Shown here one piece after another: positions 9,201-15,979 of a DNA stretch of 64,000 nucleotides (its first letter is position 1; every line of letters starts with the position of its first letter). The DNA lies in the NCBI GenBank assembly GCA_024698705.1, contig JAILQX010000051.1:1-64000 (forward strand), in the 5' to 3' direction. The translations under genes were made by a program, and so were the position numbers. The DNA is from Lachnospiraceae bacterium. Its GTDB lineage: Bacteria > Bacillota > Clostridia > Lachnospirales > Lachnospiraceae. Under the pieces are notes generated by a model. It searched no databases, was not told the DNA's origin, and worked only from the letters and a program-made list of their open reading frames with translations.

Positions 9201-9305
9201 GGCATAAAGGTTATGTCATGTACCGTCATGCCTTACGGAAATTATCTGCGCTTTGAAAACACGCAATATATTGATTACATATTCAGGTCGTTTGGTTCAA
9301 TATAA
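6237..9305 (+). CDS. helD: HelD-type helicase with C-terminal GH31-N-like domain
   Basis: 1022 residues, about 250 longer than classical HelD (near 770). An N-terminal coiled coil (residues 17-60) leads into a UvrD-like ATPase: Walker A GSAGSGKTT near 223, VIDEAQDF near 471, TVMGDVSQNI near 497, SYRNTVEIS near 540, GLEFDAVIIYDASDE near 645 and YVAATRAL near 675. HelD releases stalled RNA polymerase. After a lysine-rich linker (about 740-810), residues about 815-1022 look like the N-terminal beta-sandwich of GH31 alpha-glucosidases: an ETVRITFSKED strand, VRLNKLTVKIDKRSGALSFV, DYFDWGKKEKLSAR, VLLMSGNGYQILV and a final YIDYIF. The GH31 catalytic barrel is absent and the gene ends normally. The helicase call is firm; the C-terminal assignment is by pattern recall. 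Confidence 0.88.
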   Translation: MSEKMFTGTFYGTTREDEEKKLNMVKEIAEQKLNSIKQDATRLQDELKSLREVYDADDKEGLAQWFNTDARFKEVRNDMRRAERAGKKPFFGRVDIEDPDNERRESFYIGKTVIAKDPSSPEVIDWRAPISSVYYDHSLGSCEYKVPKEGIFRVDLKRKRTYEIEDGTIKDYYDSDVVANDDLLTKYLSKSKRNVLSEIIATIQQEQNEIIRKNPRHNVLVQGSAGSGKTTVAMHRISYILYNYDTEFKPEGFYIVGSNKVLLNYITGVLPDLDVYGVRQMTMEELFTRLLYEDWDNRYTVRRFDKTEKSIGIKGTGKWFELLKDHCREIEDEIIPCKDIRIEKNDRLIMSSEDIKKIINDLRELPVIRKFERLNDVLMTKLENEIYGKYHSYSEEEQKKLIRKYKNYFDRFYLKDSVFELYERFVTRQKETDHDIIYEKDSPDLYDLASLAYIYKRIKESEVIQEASHVVIDEAQDFGMMVYKSLKYCMSKCTFTVMGDVSQNINFGSGLSDWEDLKKVMLPDKYDYFGLLKKSYRNTVEISQFATDILRHATFPIYPVEPIVRHGDKVECRGYESKESLSEAVLKQALRMKDKEYETIAVICKDVYEAKEVLEYLDDHTDVKYFSGEDIEFSSGIYVIPIEYSKGLEFDAVIIYDASDEAYPKQDGYAKLLYVAATRALHELSVFYMGTLTGLIADPIPEDRKNITFEDDDFHIKPVEFEEEFKTKEEIAREQANEGNSDRALREKYGPRTIEVKVKKPQAKESVVKNKAAVSVKAGIIKPVPGMIKDETTKRVKESEFGAAPESTSLKPIGHGKINNGIRWINKDETKLEIVTGYGILSIIPVSDETVRITFSKEDNIKLKPLPKEVKYDPQVKWLCADMRDSVEVRLNKLTVKIDKRSGALSFVTKKGTVLLSENAGTSRQYHEVGKVWWDYFDWGKKEKLSARSKDPQSWMDLCGVAGYISHGNDEDPVLLMSGNGYQILVVPGIKVMSCTVMPYGNYLRFENTQYIDYIFRSFGSI

Positions 9306-9460
9306 GACGGATCACGGAAAAGATACTTTTTGATCTTCCGTCACGGTGCAAGAAGGAAAAACACTGATCGGGAACGAGAAAAAAACGCACCCAAAAGTGC
9401 CGTAAAACGTCTGTTTTTTGTGGAAAGGTCCTAAGTTCTGTGGTATAATCCTAAAATTAA

Positions 9461-9489
9461 GGGAGCTGAGTTATCTCGGCTCCCTTTTT
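9461..9489 (+). terminator. Intrinsic terminator between helD and GNAT gene
   Basis: GGGAGCTGAG, loop TTAT, CTCGGCTCCC, then TTTTT: 10-bp stem with one wobble. It probably ends helD transcription, about 155 bases past the stop. A TATAAT at 9444-9449 lies just upstream, but no matching -35 was found. Confidence 0.8.
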
Positions 9490-9546
9490 GGACTATAAAG
9501 AGAAATACATGAAAAAGCATGCACTTACCGGAGAGGTTGGTAATAA

Positions 9547-10026
9547 ATGAATATAAGGCAGTATCGGGAATACGATTTAGATCGGATGATAGAGATATGG
9601 AATGAGGTAGTTGAGGAAGGGATCGCGTTCCCCCAGGAAGATCTCCTGACACCCGAGACGGGAAAAGAGTTCTTCGGATCGCAAACATATTCTGCTGTTG
9701 CAGAAGAGGACGGGCGTATATACGGGCTATACATTCTTCACCCTAACAATGTCGGAAGATGCGGACATATATGCAATGCGAGTTACGCCGTGAGCAGCGA
9801 CAGCAGGGGAAAACATATAGGAGAAAAACTCGTTATGGATTGTCTTGAACAGGCGAGAGCACATGGCTATGGCGTTCTTCAGTTTAATGCCGTTGTTGAG
9901 TCGAATGTTCATGCCAGACATTTATATGAACGGCTGGGCTTCACACAATTGGGAACAATCCCTAAAGGGTTCAGAATGAAAGACGGACATTATGAAAACA
10001 TATGTCCCTATTATCATTCTCTGTAA
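9547..10026 (+). CDS. GNAT family N-acetyltransferase
   Basis: 159 residues with a complete GNAT fold: N-terminal IRQYREYDLDRMIEIWNEVVEEG, a central strand ICNASYAVSSDSRGKHIGEKLV (the R-G-K-H-I-G acetyl-CoA pyrophosphate loop, near residues 86-94) and C-terminal NAVVESNVHARHLYERLGF. It resembles the YncA/phosphinothricin acetyltransferase branch that N-acylates amino acids or small amines; the substrate is unknown. The start has a weak GAGAGG site 9-14 bases upstream. It follows a terminator, so it begins its own unit. Confidence 0.85.
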   Translation: MNIRQYREYDLDRMIEIWNEVVEEGIAFPQEDLLTPETGKEFFGSQTYSAVAEEDGRIYGLYILHPNNVGRCGHICNASYAVSSDSRGKHIGEKLVMDCLEQARAHGYGVLQFNAVVESNVHARHLYERLGFTQLGTIPKGFRMKDGHYENICPYYHSL

Positions 10027-10120
10027 GCATGAAGACGGTTTTTTTGATGTCCGGATCGTAGTGAAGCATTAAAAAAATGATACAGATGTATTCGGTAAAA
10101 CGGTAAGGTCGGTAATGTAA

Positions 10121-10357
10121 ATGAGTAAGTTTAAGATACCTAAGATCAATTCCATTCATCATAGCGCAGATATACCTTTTGACCCTGACAAACAGACAGC
10201 TGTGATCAAATGCAGTATTTGTACCGGAGAGCAGGTAGCCGGTTTTAAGAGTAAAGAAGACGGTCATTTCACTGAGGTAATGCTGATCAGGGATCCCCGG
10301 GATCTGGCTGAGTTTAAGGAAATATATAATATTTCAGAGATAAAAAAGGAATATTAA
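10121..10357 (+). CDS. Small conserved-looking protein
   Basis: 78 residues. The middle reads KCSICTGEQVAGFKSKEDGHFTEVMLIRDPRDLAEF, which resembles short Lachnospiraceae proteins that databases sometimes label aspartate dehydrogenase without domain support; I recall this and cannot verify it. Two cysteines (CSIC) could bind metal. No signal peptide or membrane segment. It lies 5 bases ahead of the GNAT-YczE gene, so the two are co-transcribed. Confidence 0.65.
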   Translation: MSKFKIPKINSIHHSADIPFDPDKQTAVIKCSICTGEQVAGFKSKEDGHFTEVMLIRDPRDLAEFKEIYNISEIKKEY

Positions 10358-10362
10358 AACAC

Positions 10363-11526
10363 ATGGAAACGATTGAAACAGACAGACTGATCCTGAGACG
10401 ATTGTTGCCGGAGGATTATCTTGCAATGGCGGCATGGGACATGGATGAGAGAGTATATAAGTATCTGTTGGGCACGGCATGTAAGTCTCCGGAGGAACCT
10501 CTTTCATGGTTGCCTAAGAAGGATCCCGATTCCAAAACAAATATTTTGATGCTCGTTAAAGAAAAATCGGATGGGCATGCAGTAGGGATCTATGCTTTAA
10601 ATCATGATGTCGACAGAGATGTGTGGATATTGTCCTATGTAAACAGATATGATGATTGGGGCAAAGGATATACTGCAGAGGGTATGAAGGCTCTGATGGA
10701 CCATGCGGTCAAAAAATACGGAGCACATACATTTGAGGGCGAGTGCGCAAAGGAAAATGTGGGCAGTTCCAAAGTCTTGCAGAAATTGGGAATGGTATAT
10801 GATCATGACTCTTCATATACCAAGAATGACGGCAGCGCTACTTTCGAATCAGAAGTTTACCTGCTTACAGTTCATAAAAGCATATTACTTCAGTGGGGCA
10901 GAATAGTTATGGGACTGCTGGTTTTTGCACTGGGTGTGCATCTGACTATATTTGCCAATATCGGCCTGGCACCATGGGACTGCCTGGGCATGGGGATCGC
11001 GGATCACACACCGCTTAATTACGGTCTGTCAATGACATGCATTGCGGTAACTGTTCTTGTGATCGATATTTTGCTGAAAGAGCAGATAGGATACGGAACG
11101 GTGATCGATGCCCTTCTGACCGGGAATTTTATACAGATCTTTAATTATCTGAATCCTTTTGAAAATCATAATATGTGGCTGGGGATAATCTGTATGCTGG
11201 TCGGATTCGTCATTATGGCTGTCGGCATGATGATATATATGAAAGCCGGTCAGTGCTGCGGACCGAGGGATGCCCTTTTGGTCGGCCTTGGAAAAAGGCT
11301 GAACAAGGTGCCTATAGGAATAGTCGAGATCATACTGTGGGCAGTGGTCCTGCTTGCAGGATGGTTTTTGGGAGGACCGGTAGGGATCGGTACACTGATA
11401 AGCGTATTCGGTGCCGGCCTTATGATGCAAATGGTATACTCGGCTTTGCATTTTGAACCAAGAAAGATACACCACAGAAATATCGTTGATGTCACAAAAG
11501 AACTGATAAAAAGCAACAATGCATAA
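10363..11526 (+). CDS. GNAT acetyltransferase-YczE membrane protein fusion
   Basis: 387 residues in two parts. Residues 1-165 are a RimJ/RimL-type GNAT domain: ETDRLILRRLLPEDYLAM at the start, WGKGYTAEGMKALMDHAV as acetyl-CoA loop near 98, and ENVGSSKVLQKLGMVYD near 127. Residues about 175-365 are a YczE/YitT-type integral membrane domain with five or six hydrophobic segments, including IFANIGLAPWDCLGMGIADH, MIYMKAGQCCGPRDALLVGLGKR and LGGPVGIGTLISVFGAG. The frame is continuous with no internal stop or start at the junction. Both halves usually occur as separate proteins. A free-standing YczE-like protein lies at 39804. Confidence 0.85.
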   Translation: METIETDRLILRRLLPEDYLAMAAWDMDERVYKYLLGTACKSPEEPLSWLPKKDPDSKTNILMLVKEKSDGHAVGIYALNHDVDRDVWILSYVNRYDDWGKGYTAEGMKALMDHAVKKYGAHTFEGECAKENVGSSKVLQKLGMVYDHDSSYTKNDGSATFESEVYLLTVHKSILLQWGRIVMGLLVFALGVHLTIFANIGLAPWDCLGMGIADHTPLNYGLSMTCIAVTVLVIDILLKEQIGYGTVIDALLTGNFIQIFNYLNPFENHNMWLGIICMLVGFVIMAVGMMIYMKAGQCCGPRDALLVGLGKRLNKVPIGIVEIILWAVVLLAGWFLGGPVGIGTLISVFGAGLMMQMVYSALHFEPRKIHHRNIVDVTKELIKSNNA

Positions 11527-11550
11527 TGCTCCTTCGGAGCATTACATTTT
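11524..11550 (+). terminator. Weak hairpin after GNAT-YczE gene
   Basis: AATGCTCC-TTCG-GAGCATT: 7- to 8-bp stem closed by a stable UUCG tetraloop, followed by ACATTTT. It overlaps the end of the upstream gene. Termination is probably partial, given the short U run. Confidence 0.5.
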
Positions 11551-11559
11551 AAGGAGATA

Positions 11560-12942
11560 ATGTTTCAGATGGGAAAACAATTCCTGAATAAAAATAAAAA
11601 GGTTGCGGTCATAGCATTCATAATAAGTTTTATTATTCTTATGATTTTATATGCAATGCTGCTGCAGCATGAGATCAAGATGGAAAAGGACCGATACCGT
11701 TATATAGCGGAAAATGAGGCAAATAATATTTCCACAACAATTGACTGTGTAATGGCGAGGACCAATACGCTTAAGGCTTTGCTGCAGGATCATGGCGGAG
11801 ATACGGATTTTTTTAATGAGGTGGCCGAGGATATCTATAATTCCGTGAAGGATGAGACCGGTGTTTCATTGAAGAATTTTGCCGTTGCACCGGACGGTAT
11901 CGTGTCCGAAGTATACCCACTGGAGGGAAATGAGAGCCTGATCGGCTTTGATTTCCTGGATACCGGCAGACCGGGCAACAAGGAAGCAAAGGAAGCCTAC
12001 GAACAGGATGCTACGATCCTGACAAATCCTTTTGAACTGATCCAGGGAGGTATAGGTATGGGCGGCAGATCACCCGTTATCCTTCATAACGGTTCGGAGC
12101 GGATGCTCTGGGGACTTGTGACCGTAACGATTGATTTTGACAATCTGGTCGAAGAACTTCATCTGGAAAACCTGACCGGAATGGGAATTGATTATACACT
12201 TTCATATATTGATGAAAATAAAAATGCAACTGTCATGCTGTCCGGAGGTGAACCCGGACCGGATGCGATAAGGAAGATCTTTAATGTGCGCAATCTGACA
12301 TGGGAGCTTGTGTTGCAGCCCAGCGAAGGATGGATCAACATCTGGTATTGTATCTTCGTAAGTATAGTGATACTTATCGTTTCGATATTTGTCGGAATAT
12401 TTACATACATGATGCTCTGTCTGCAGGAAAGTAATGAGAAACTCATTCGTATTTCCAATACTGACCAGCTGAGCGGGTGCCTGAACCGAAGAGCCTATGT
12501 GACGGATGTTTCCGAACTGGAGAAAGATGATCGGATCAACAATGATCTGGTATATGTTGATATAGATGTTAACGGTTTAAAGCAGGTCAATGACAATAAG
12601 GGGCATCTTGCCGGTGATGAGCTCGTATGCGGTGCGAGTGAGTGCCTTCGTGAATGTCTGAAGCCATACGGAAATGTTTACCGTATCGGCGGAGATGAAT
12701 TTGCCGCTATTCTGTATGCGACCGAAGAGGAGTATGCACGGATACCCGGAGAGGTACAGGCGGCGGTTGATGCATGGAAGGGCGGCAGTGAGAACAAACT
12801 TTCTTTATCGGCAGGATATGCGTCACGAAGGGAGTTTCCCGATAAAGATCTTTATGAACTGGTAATGATAGCTGACCAGCGTATGTATGATGCAAAACGT
12901 GAATATTACGAGAAGAACGGTATTAAAAGGCGAAAAGCGTAG
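11560..12942 (+). CDS. CHASE-like sensor diguanylate cyclase (GGDEF)
   Basis: 460 residues. Membrane segment at about 17-36, extracellular region 37-265 with CHASE-type features (GVSLKNFAVAPDGIVSEVYPLEGNESLIGFDF), second membrane segment about 266-290, then GGDEF domain 305-455. The active loop RIGGDEF is intact near residue 373 and the metal Asp lies in YVDIDVNGLKQVND. The product is c-di-GMP. The position of the inhibitory RxxD site reads KPYG, so product inhibition through it is unlikely. The ATG at 11560 has AAGGAG only 3 bases away; the ATG at 11569 is an alternative. Confidence 0.9.
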   Translation: MFQMGKQFLNKNKKVAVIAFIISFIILMILYAMLLQHEIKMEKDRYRYIAENEANNISTTIDCVMARTNTLKALLQDHGGDTDFFNEVAEDIYNSVKDETGVSLKNFAVAPDGIVSEVYPLEGNESLIGFDFLDTGRPGNKEAKEAYEQDATILTNPFELIQGGIGMGGRSPVILHNGSERMLWGLVTVTIDFDNLVEELHLENLTGMGIDYTLSYIDENKNATVMLSGGEPGPDAIRKIFNVRNLTWELVLQPSEGWINIWYCIFVSIVILIVSIFVGIFTYMMLCLQESNEKLIRISNTDQLSGCLNRRAYVTDVSELEKDDRINNDLVYVDIDVNGLKQVNDNKGHLAGDELVCGASECLRECLKPYGNVYRIGGDEFAAILYATEEEYARIPGEVQAAVDAWKGGSENKLSLSAGYASRREFPDKDLYELVMIADQRMYDAKREYYEKNGIKRRKA

Positions 12943-12958
12943 GATAAAAAGATAAAAT

Positions 12959-13025
12959 AAAAAGAGACCTCTTAATTGATATGTACCTTCCTTACCGGAC
13001 ATATCAAACTTGAGGTCTCTTTTTA
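12959..13025. terminator. Bidirectional terminator between GGDEF gene and hflC
   Basis: AAAAGAGACCTC pairs with GAGGTCTCTTTT; inside it, TTGATATGT pairs with ACATATCAA. The A and T tracts at both ends make it work for the convergent genes on either side. Confidence 0.85.
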
Positions 13026-13052
13026 AATAGTACCGATCATATTTTTCGGATT

Positions 13053-13931
13053 TTATTCCTGACCATATAAGATCCGGGCGTATTCCGAATCCTTATCAAG
13101 GATTATCGTCTTATTAGGTCCGGATAAAGACTTAATGGAATCCAAACCTCTGATGAAATTATAGAATTCAGCCTTGCCTTCTTCATTGTAAGCATCGGAC
13201 AATATCTTCATGTATTCAGCTTCGCCTTCGGCTTCGATCTTAGCCGCTTCCGCCTTGGCATTGGCTGTTGTTATGCTGACCTGCTTATCGGTTTCATTTT
13301 TGATCTTCTGGGCCTCTGAATTACCCTTTGCGGTATATCCCGCAGCAATATTATTTCTTTCCGAGATCATTCTTTCATAGACGGCTTCTTTGTTATCATC
13401 CGGCAGGTCCAATGCCTTGATTTCAGCGATCTCTATGGAAACGCCATACTGGGCGATATCGGAATTGGCTGCTTTTGTGATAAGATCCGTTAAGGTACTT
13501 CCTCTTGCCGCTATGATCTCGTCCTGTGTCATGGATGAGATCGTATTCTTTGTTGCGTTATAAACAGCGGCTTCTATCCTTTCTTCCGCACGTCCTCTTA
13601 CGGCTCCGAGCGTCTGATAATACTTGGCAGCATCTGTTACCGACCAGATAACATAGTCATCGGCGATCATGGATTTTTTATCTGATGTAATGACATCGGA
13701 GGTGGGAATATCATACAGAATATCACCGGTATAAACAAACTGTGTATTCTCTATGAAGGGTACATGGAAATGTAACCCGGGTGTCTGTTCGATATATTTT
13801 ATTCGCCCTAACCTTATGACGATGGCCGCCTGATTTGTCTTAACTGTATATGCTGCGGCGCCAAATACGATCAATCCGGCAAGTAAAAACATGGCAATGA
13901 TAATTGTTCTCTTAAGTGCTTTCATTTTCAT
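13053..13931 (-). CDS. hflC: HflC, SPFH/band 7 protease modulator
   Basis: 292 residues. N-terminal membrane anchor (about 9-28), then the band 7/SPFH domain (TVKTNQAAIVIRLGRIKYIEQTPGLHF to about residue 200), then an Ala/Glu-rich coiled coil (AKAEAAKIEAEGEAEYMKI near 220-240). HflC forms a complex with HflK that surrounds the FtsH membrane protease and limits its access to substrates. Its start codon overlaps the hflK stop by four bases (ATGA), so the two are translationally coupled and made in balance. Confidence 0.92.
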   Translation of the reverse strand: MKMKALKRTIIIAMFLLAGLIVFGAAAYTVKTNQAAIVIRLGRIKYIEQTPGLHFHVPFIENTQFVYTGDILYDIPTSDVITSDKKSMIADDYVIWSVTDAAKYYQTLGAVRGRAEERIEAAVYNATKNTISSMTQDEIIAARGSTLTDLITKAANSDIAQYGVSIEIAEIKALDLPDDNKEAVYERMISERNNIAAGYTAKGNSEAQKIKNETDKQVSITTANAKAEAAKIEAEGEAEYMKILSDAYNEEGKAEFYNFIRGLDSIKSLSGPNKTIILDKDSEYARILYGQE

Positions 13932-14890
13932 TCTCCTTCTGTTTCGTAAGAAATGCCGTTTATGTCAGAGGAAAAACTGTCGAGCGGCAACATGGTCTGT
14001 GTTGTGCCGTCAGTTATGATCACCTTTGTTGTGGGTAACAATCCCTCCATTGTTTCATAAAATATACGACGTTTTGTGATCAGCGGATATTTTTCATACT
14101 CGGCATACATTTGGTTAAATCTTGCCACTTGGCCTTCCGCTTCGGAGATTCGTGCCTGCTTTACCGCCTCGGCATTCTGAATTATGGCATCTGCATTTGC
14201 TTCGGCTTCGGGGATCTTCTGATTCTGATACTGATATGCCTGGTTCATGGCCGTATCGGCACCCTGCTTTGCGGTTTCAACTGATTTAAACGCCGCGATG
14301 ATTGCTTCCGTCGGCGGCGCAGAATCCTGTACCGTTATATTTACAACTGTTAATCCGATATTTCTTTCCTCAAGTTCCTTGATCATGGCTTCTTTAATAT
14401 CTGCCTGGATCTGGCCTTTACCTGTTGTCATCGCTTCATCAACAGTGTAATTGGATACGACAGTCCTTATGTTTGCCAAAGCGATATTCTGCAAAACACC
14501 TTCCGGATCCTCGGAATTGTACAGATAAGCGACAGGATCTGAGGCTCTGTATTCCAGATAAAAATCAATGTTTAACAGATTGAAATCGCTGGTGATCATT
14601 ATACCGTTGTCGCTATCTGTTAAGTTCTGACCGGTTTCGGATACAATGTATCCGATCCCTGTACCGTGTGTGGTCATATCTACTTTTTTTACGGACTGCC
14701 AGGGAGCTTTGAAATACATTCCGGCAGTATTTACCTTGATGATCCTGCCAAACTGTGTTACAACCGCATTGGTCTGCTCGTTTACAGTGTAGAAACTGCG
14801 CATTAAGGTGATAAGAACCACCAGGCCCAGTATACTGAACAGGGCGAATCTGGAAAATTTCTTTACCTTGGTCACATCTTTTTCTTTCAT
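13928..14890 (-). CDS. hflK: HflK, SPFH/band 7 protease modulator
   Basis: 320 residues. Membrane anchor at about 13-30, SPFH domain from YTVNEQTNAVVTQFGRIIKV onward, and a helical tail with the family's VNITVQDSAPPTEAIIAAFKSVETAKQGAD segment near 183-210 and many Ala/Glu/Gln residues after it. It partners HflC around FtsH. AGGAG-type ribosome site 8 bases upstream. A promoter with 17-bp spacing lies about 95 bases upstream. It is unusual only in its upstream flank, a kilobase of repeats. Confidence 0.92.
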   Translation of the reverse strand: MKEKDVTKVKKFSRFALFSILGLVVLITLMRSFYTVNEQTNAVVTQFGRIIKVNTAGMYFKAPWQSVKKVDMTTHGTGIGYIVSETGQNLTDSDNGIMITSDFNLLNIDFYLEYRASDPVAYLYNSEDPEGVLQNIALANIRTVVSNYTVDEAMTTGKGQIQADIKEAMIKELEERNIGLTVVNITVQDSAPPTEAIIAAFKSVETAKQGADTAMNQAYQYQNQKIPEAEANADAIIQNAEAVKQARISEAEGQVARFNQMYAEYEKYPLITKRRIFYETMEGLLPTTKVIITDGTTQTMLPLDSFSSDINGISYETEGE

Positions 14891-14953
14891 AAGATATCTC
14901 CTCTTGATTTATTAAAAGTCTAAAGCCCCACTGAGCAAAATCTCACATCGTGA

Positions 14954-14975
14954 AGGCATGACTTAGGCATGACTT
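14954..14975. repeat. Direct repeat AGGCATGACTT x2 in hflK leader
   Basis: Two adjacent copies of the 11-mer lie just downstream of the predicted hflK transcription start, in the position of a repressor or RNA-binding site. Confidence 0.4.
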
Positions 14976-14984
14976 GCGTAGTCT

Positions 14985-15013
14985 ATAATATCCGACATGC
15001 ATTTGAATAACAA
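14985..15013 (-). promoter_or_regulatory. Likely hflK-hflC promoter
   Basis: On the minus strand TTGTTA, 17 bases, TATTAT. Correct spacing, 4/6 and 5/6 matches to consensus, and the right orientation for hflK. Confidence 0.55.
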
Positions 15014-15014
15014 G

Positions 15015-15145
15015 TAGTGTATCATAAAAAATGCATTTTTGTAACGTGTCATAAAAAAGCAACTTTGCAGCGTGTCATAAAAAAGCAACTATGTAGCGTG
15101 TCATAAAAAAGCAACTATGTAGCGTGTCATAAAATGCATTTCATA
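15015..15145. repeat. 26-bp tandem repeat, five copies
   Basis: Units of 26 bp (the first 27) start at 15015, 15042, 15068, 15094 and 15120. The core reads GCGTGTCATAAAAAAGCAAC. The middle three are nearly identical; the outer two carry ATGCATTT in place of GCAACT. On the minus strand the array continues from a coding-like remnant at 15136-15254. Confidence 0.85.
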
Positions 15146-15254
15146 TTGGTCATTTGTCAGGAGAACACAGTCGATATCATGGGTTTTAAGATATTTGAGC
15201 GCAGCCTTCCTGCTGCTTTTCCCCTGCTTATGTGGCTTGAAGTCGTATTTTTCT
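15136..15254 (-). pseudogene. Short coding-like remnant feeding into tandem repeat
   Basis: On the minus strand one frame reads like protein, with EKYDFKPHKQGKSSRKAA and then LKYLKTHDIDCVLLTNDQ, into MTR where the 26-bp repeats begin. No start codon with a ribosome site is visible. It looks like the 3' fragment of a lost gene whose end was then amplified. Family not recognised. Confidence 0.3.
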
Positions 15255-15262
15255 TGAAATGA

Positions 15263-15636
15263 ACAGATAAAATCAGAGAAACCACAGGATTATCTGTTTT
15301 TTAAAGTGGCTGTTTTGGGAGGGACAGATAAAATCAGAGAAACCACAGGATTATCTGTTTTTAAAGTGGCTGTTTTCCGGACGGACAGATAAAACAGGCT
15401 TAATACGCATATTATCTGTATTTGTGAGCTAAAAGTCCCTTTTTTTGAATGTAAAAACAGATAAAAATCCGTATATGAAAATATTATCTGTTCGGGACAT
15501 CCGCAAAAGGGCAAAAATGTAAGAAAAAACAGATAAGAATCCGTATATAGAAATATTATCTGTTCGGGACACCCGCAAAAGGGCTAAAAGATAAGAAAAA
15601 AACAGATAAAACCACTGAAACAAGGAAATTATCTGT
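15263..15636. repeat. Array of six 35-nt palindromes
   Basis: Six units, each ACAGATAA-N19-TTATCTGT and each exactly 35 nt, at 15263, 15324, 15385, 15457, 15529 and 15602. The 8-nt arms are invariant. The inner 19 nt come in types: AATCAGAGAAACCACAGGA in units 1 and 2, a second type in units 4 and 5 (AATCCGTATAT core), and singletons in units 3 and 6. Units repeat every 61 bp for the first two intervals and every 72-73 bp for the last three. Inter-unit DNA is also repeated (TTAAAGTGGCTGTTTT twice; TCGGGACA-CCGCAAAAGGGC twice). Neither short open frame across it has a convincing start. The function is unknown. Confidence 0.85.
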
Positions 15637-15672
15637 ACGTAGGAAAAAAATAGTGGGACGGGATGACCACAA

Positions 15673-15813
15673 GTAGGACAAGCCGCCCTCAAAATGACAA
15701 GTCTATCCCAAGATAGGACAAACCGCCCTCAAAATGACAAGTCTATCCCAAGATAGGACAAGCCGCCCCAAAAATGACAGGTCTATCCCAAGATATGACA
15801 AGCCGCCCCGATA
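15673..15813. repeat. 40-bp tandem repeat, three and a half copies
   Basis: Units start at 15673, 15713, 15753 and 15793 (partial). Shared core: TAGGACAAGCCGCCC, an A-rich stretch, TGACAAGTCTATCCCAAG. Each unit can fold, since ATAGGAC and GTCTAT are complementary with one bulge. Copies 1 and 2 are nearly identical and 3 and 4 drift. Confidence 0.85.
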
Positions 15814-15902
15814 TCACAACCTGTTTTTTATTGTCTGAAAGAAGCATGTAAACTGTAAGTGACCAAAATGTAAAAAAATTCAATAAATTTAATAAAAACA
15901 GT

Positions 15903-15938
15903 TTAAGAAATGATACCTGTCAGTATATAATGGTATCA
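15903..15938 (+). promoter_or_regulatory. Promoter with operator for the SBP-GGDEF operon
   Basis: TTAAGA, 17 bases, TATAAT at 15926-15931. A perfect 7-bp inverted repeat, TGATACC (15911-15917) and GGTATCA (15932-15938), brackets the -10 element, as expected for a repressor site. Confidence 0.6.
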
Positions 15939-15979
15939 GTGGGAATGAACTTGGATGGGTAACAGGGAGTATATATTAT

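Noticed and set aside
9303-9345. Imperfect hairpin just after helD
   Set aside because: The stem has a 2-base bulge and no U tract, so it is not listed as a terminator; the hairpin at 9461 is far better.
15290-15692. Two minus-strand open frames of 74 and 87 codons across the palindromes
   Set aside because: They arise from the repeats (RTDNI-IYGFLSVF repeated), have no ribosome site and low-complexity hydrophobic content.
15263-15813. Possible CRISPR array
   Set aside because: The regularly spaced units are palindromes with varying interiors, and the inter-unit DNA is itself repeated in pairs, so there are no unique spacers. No cas genes are near.
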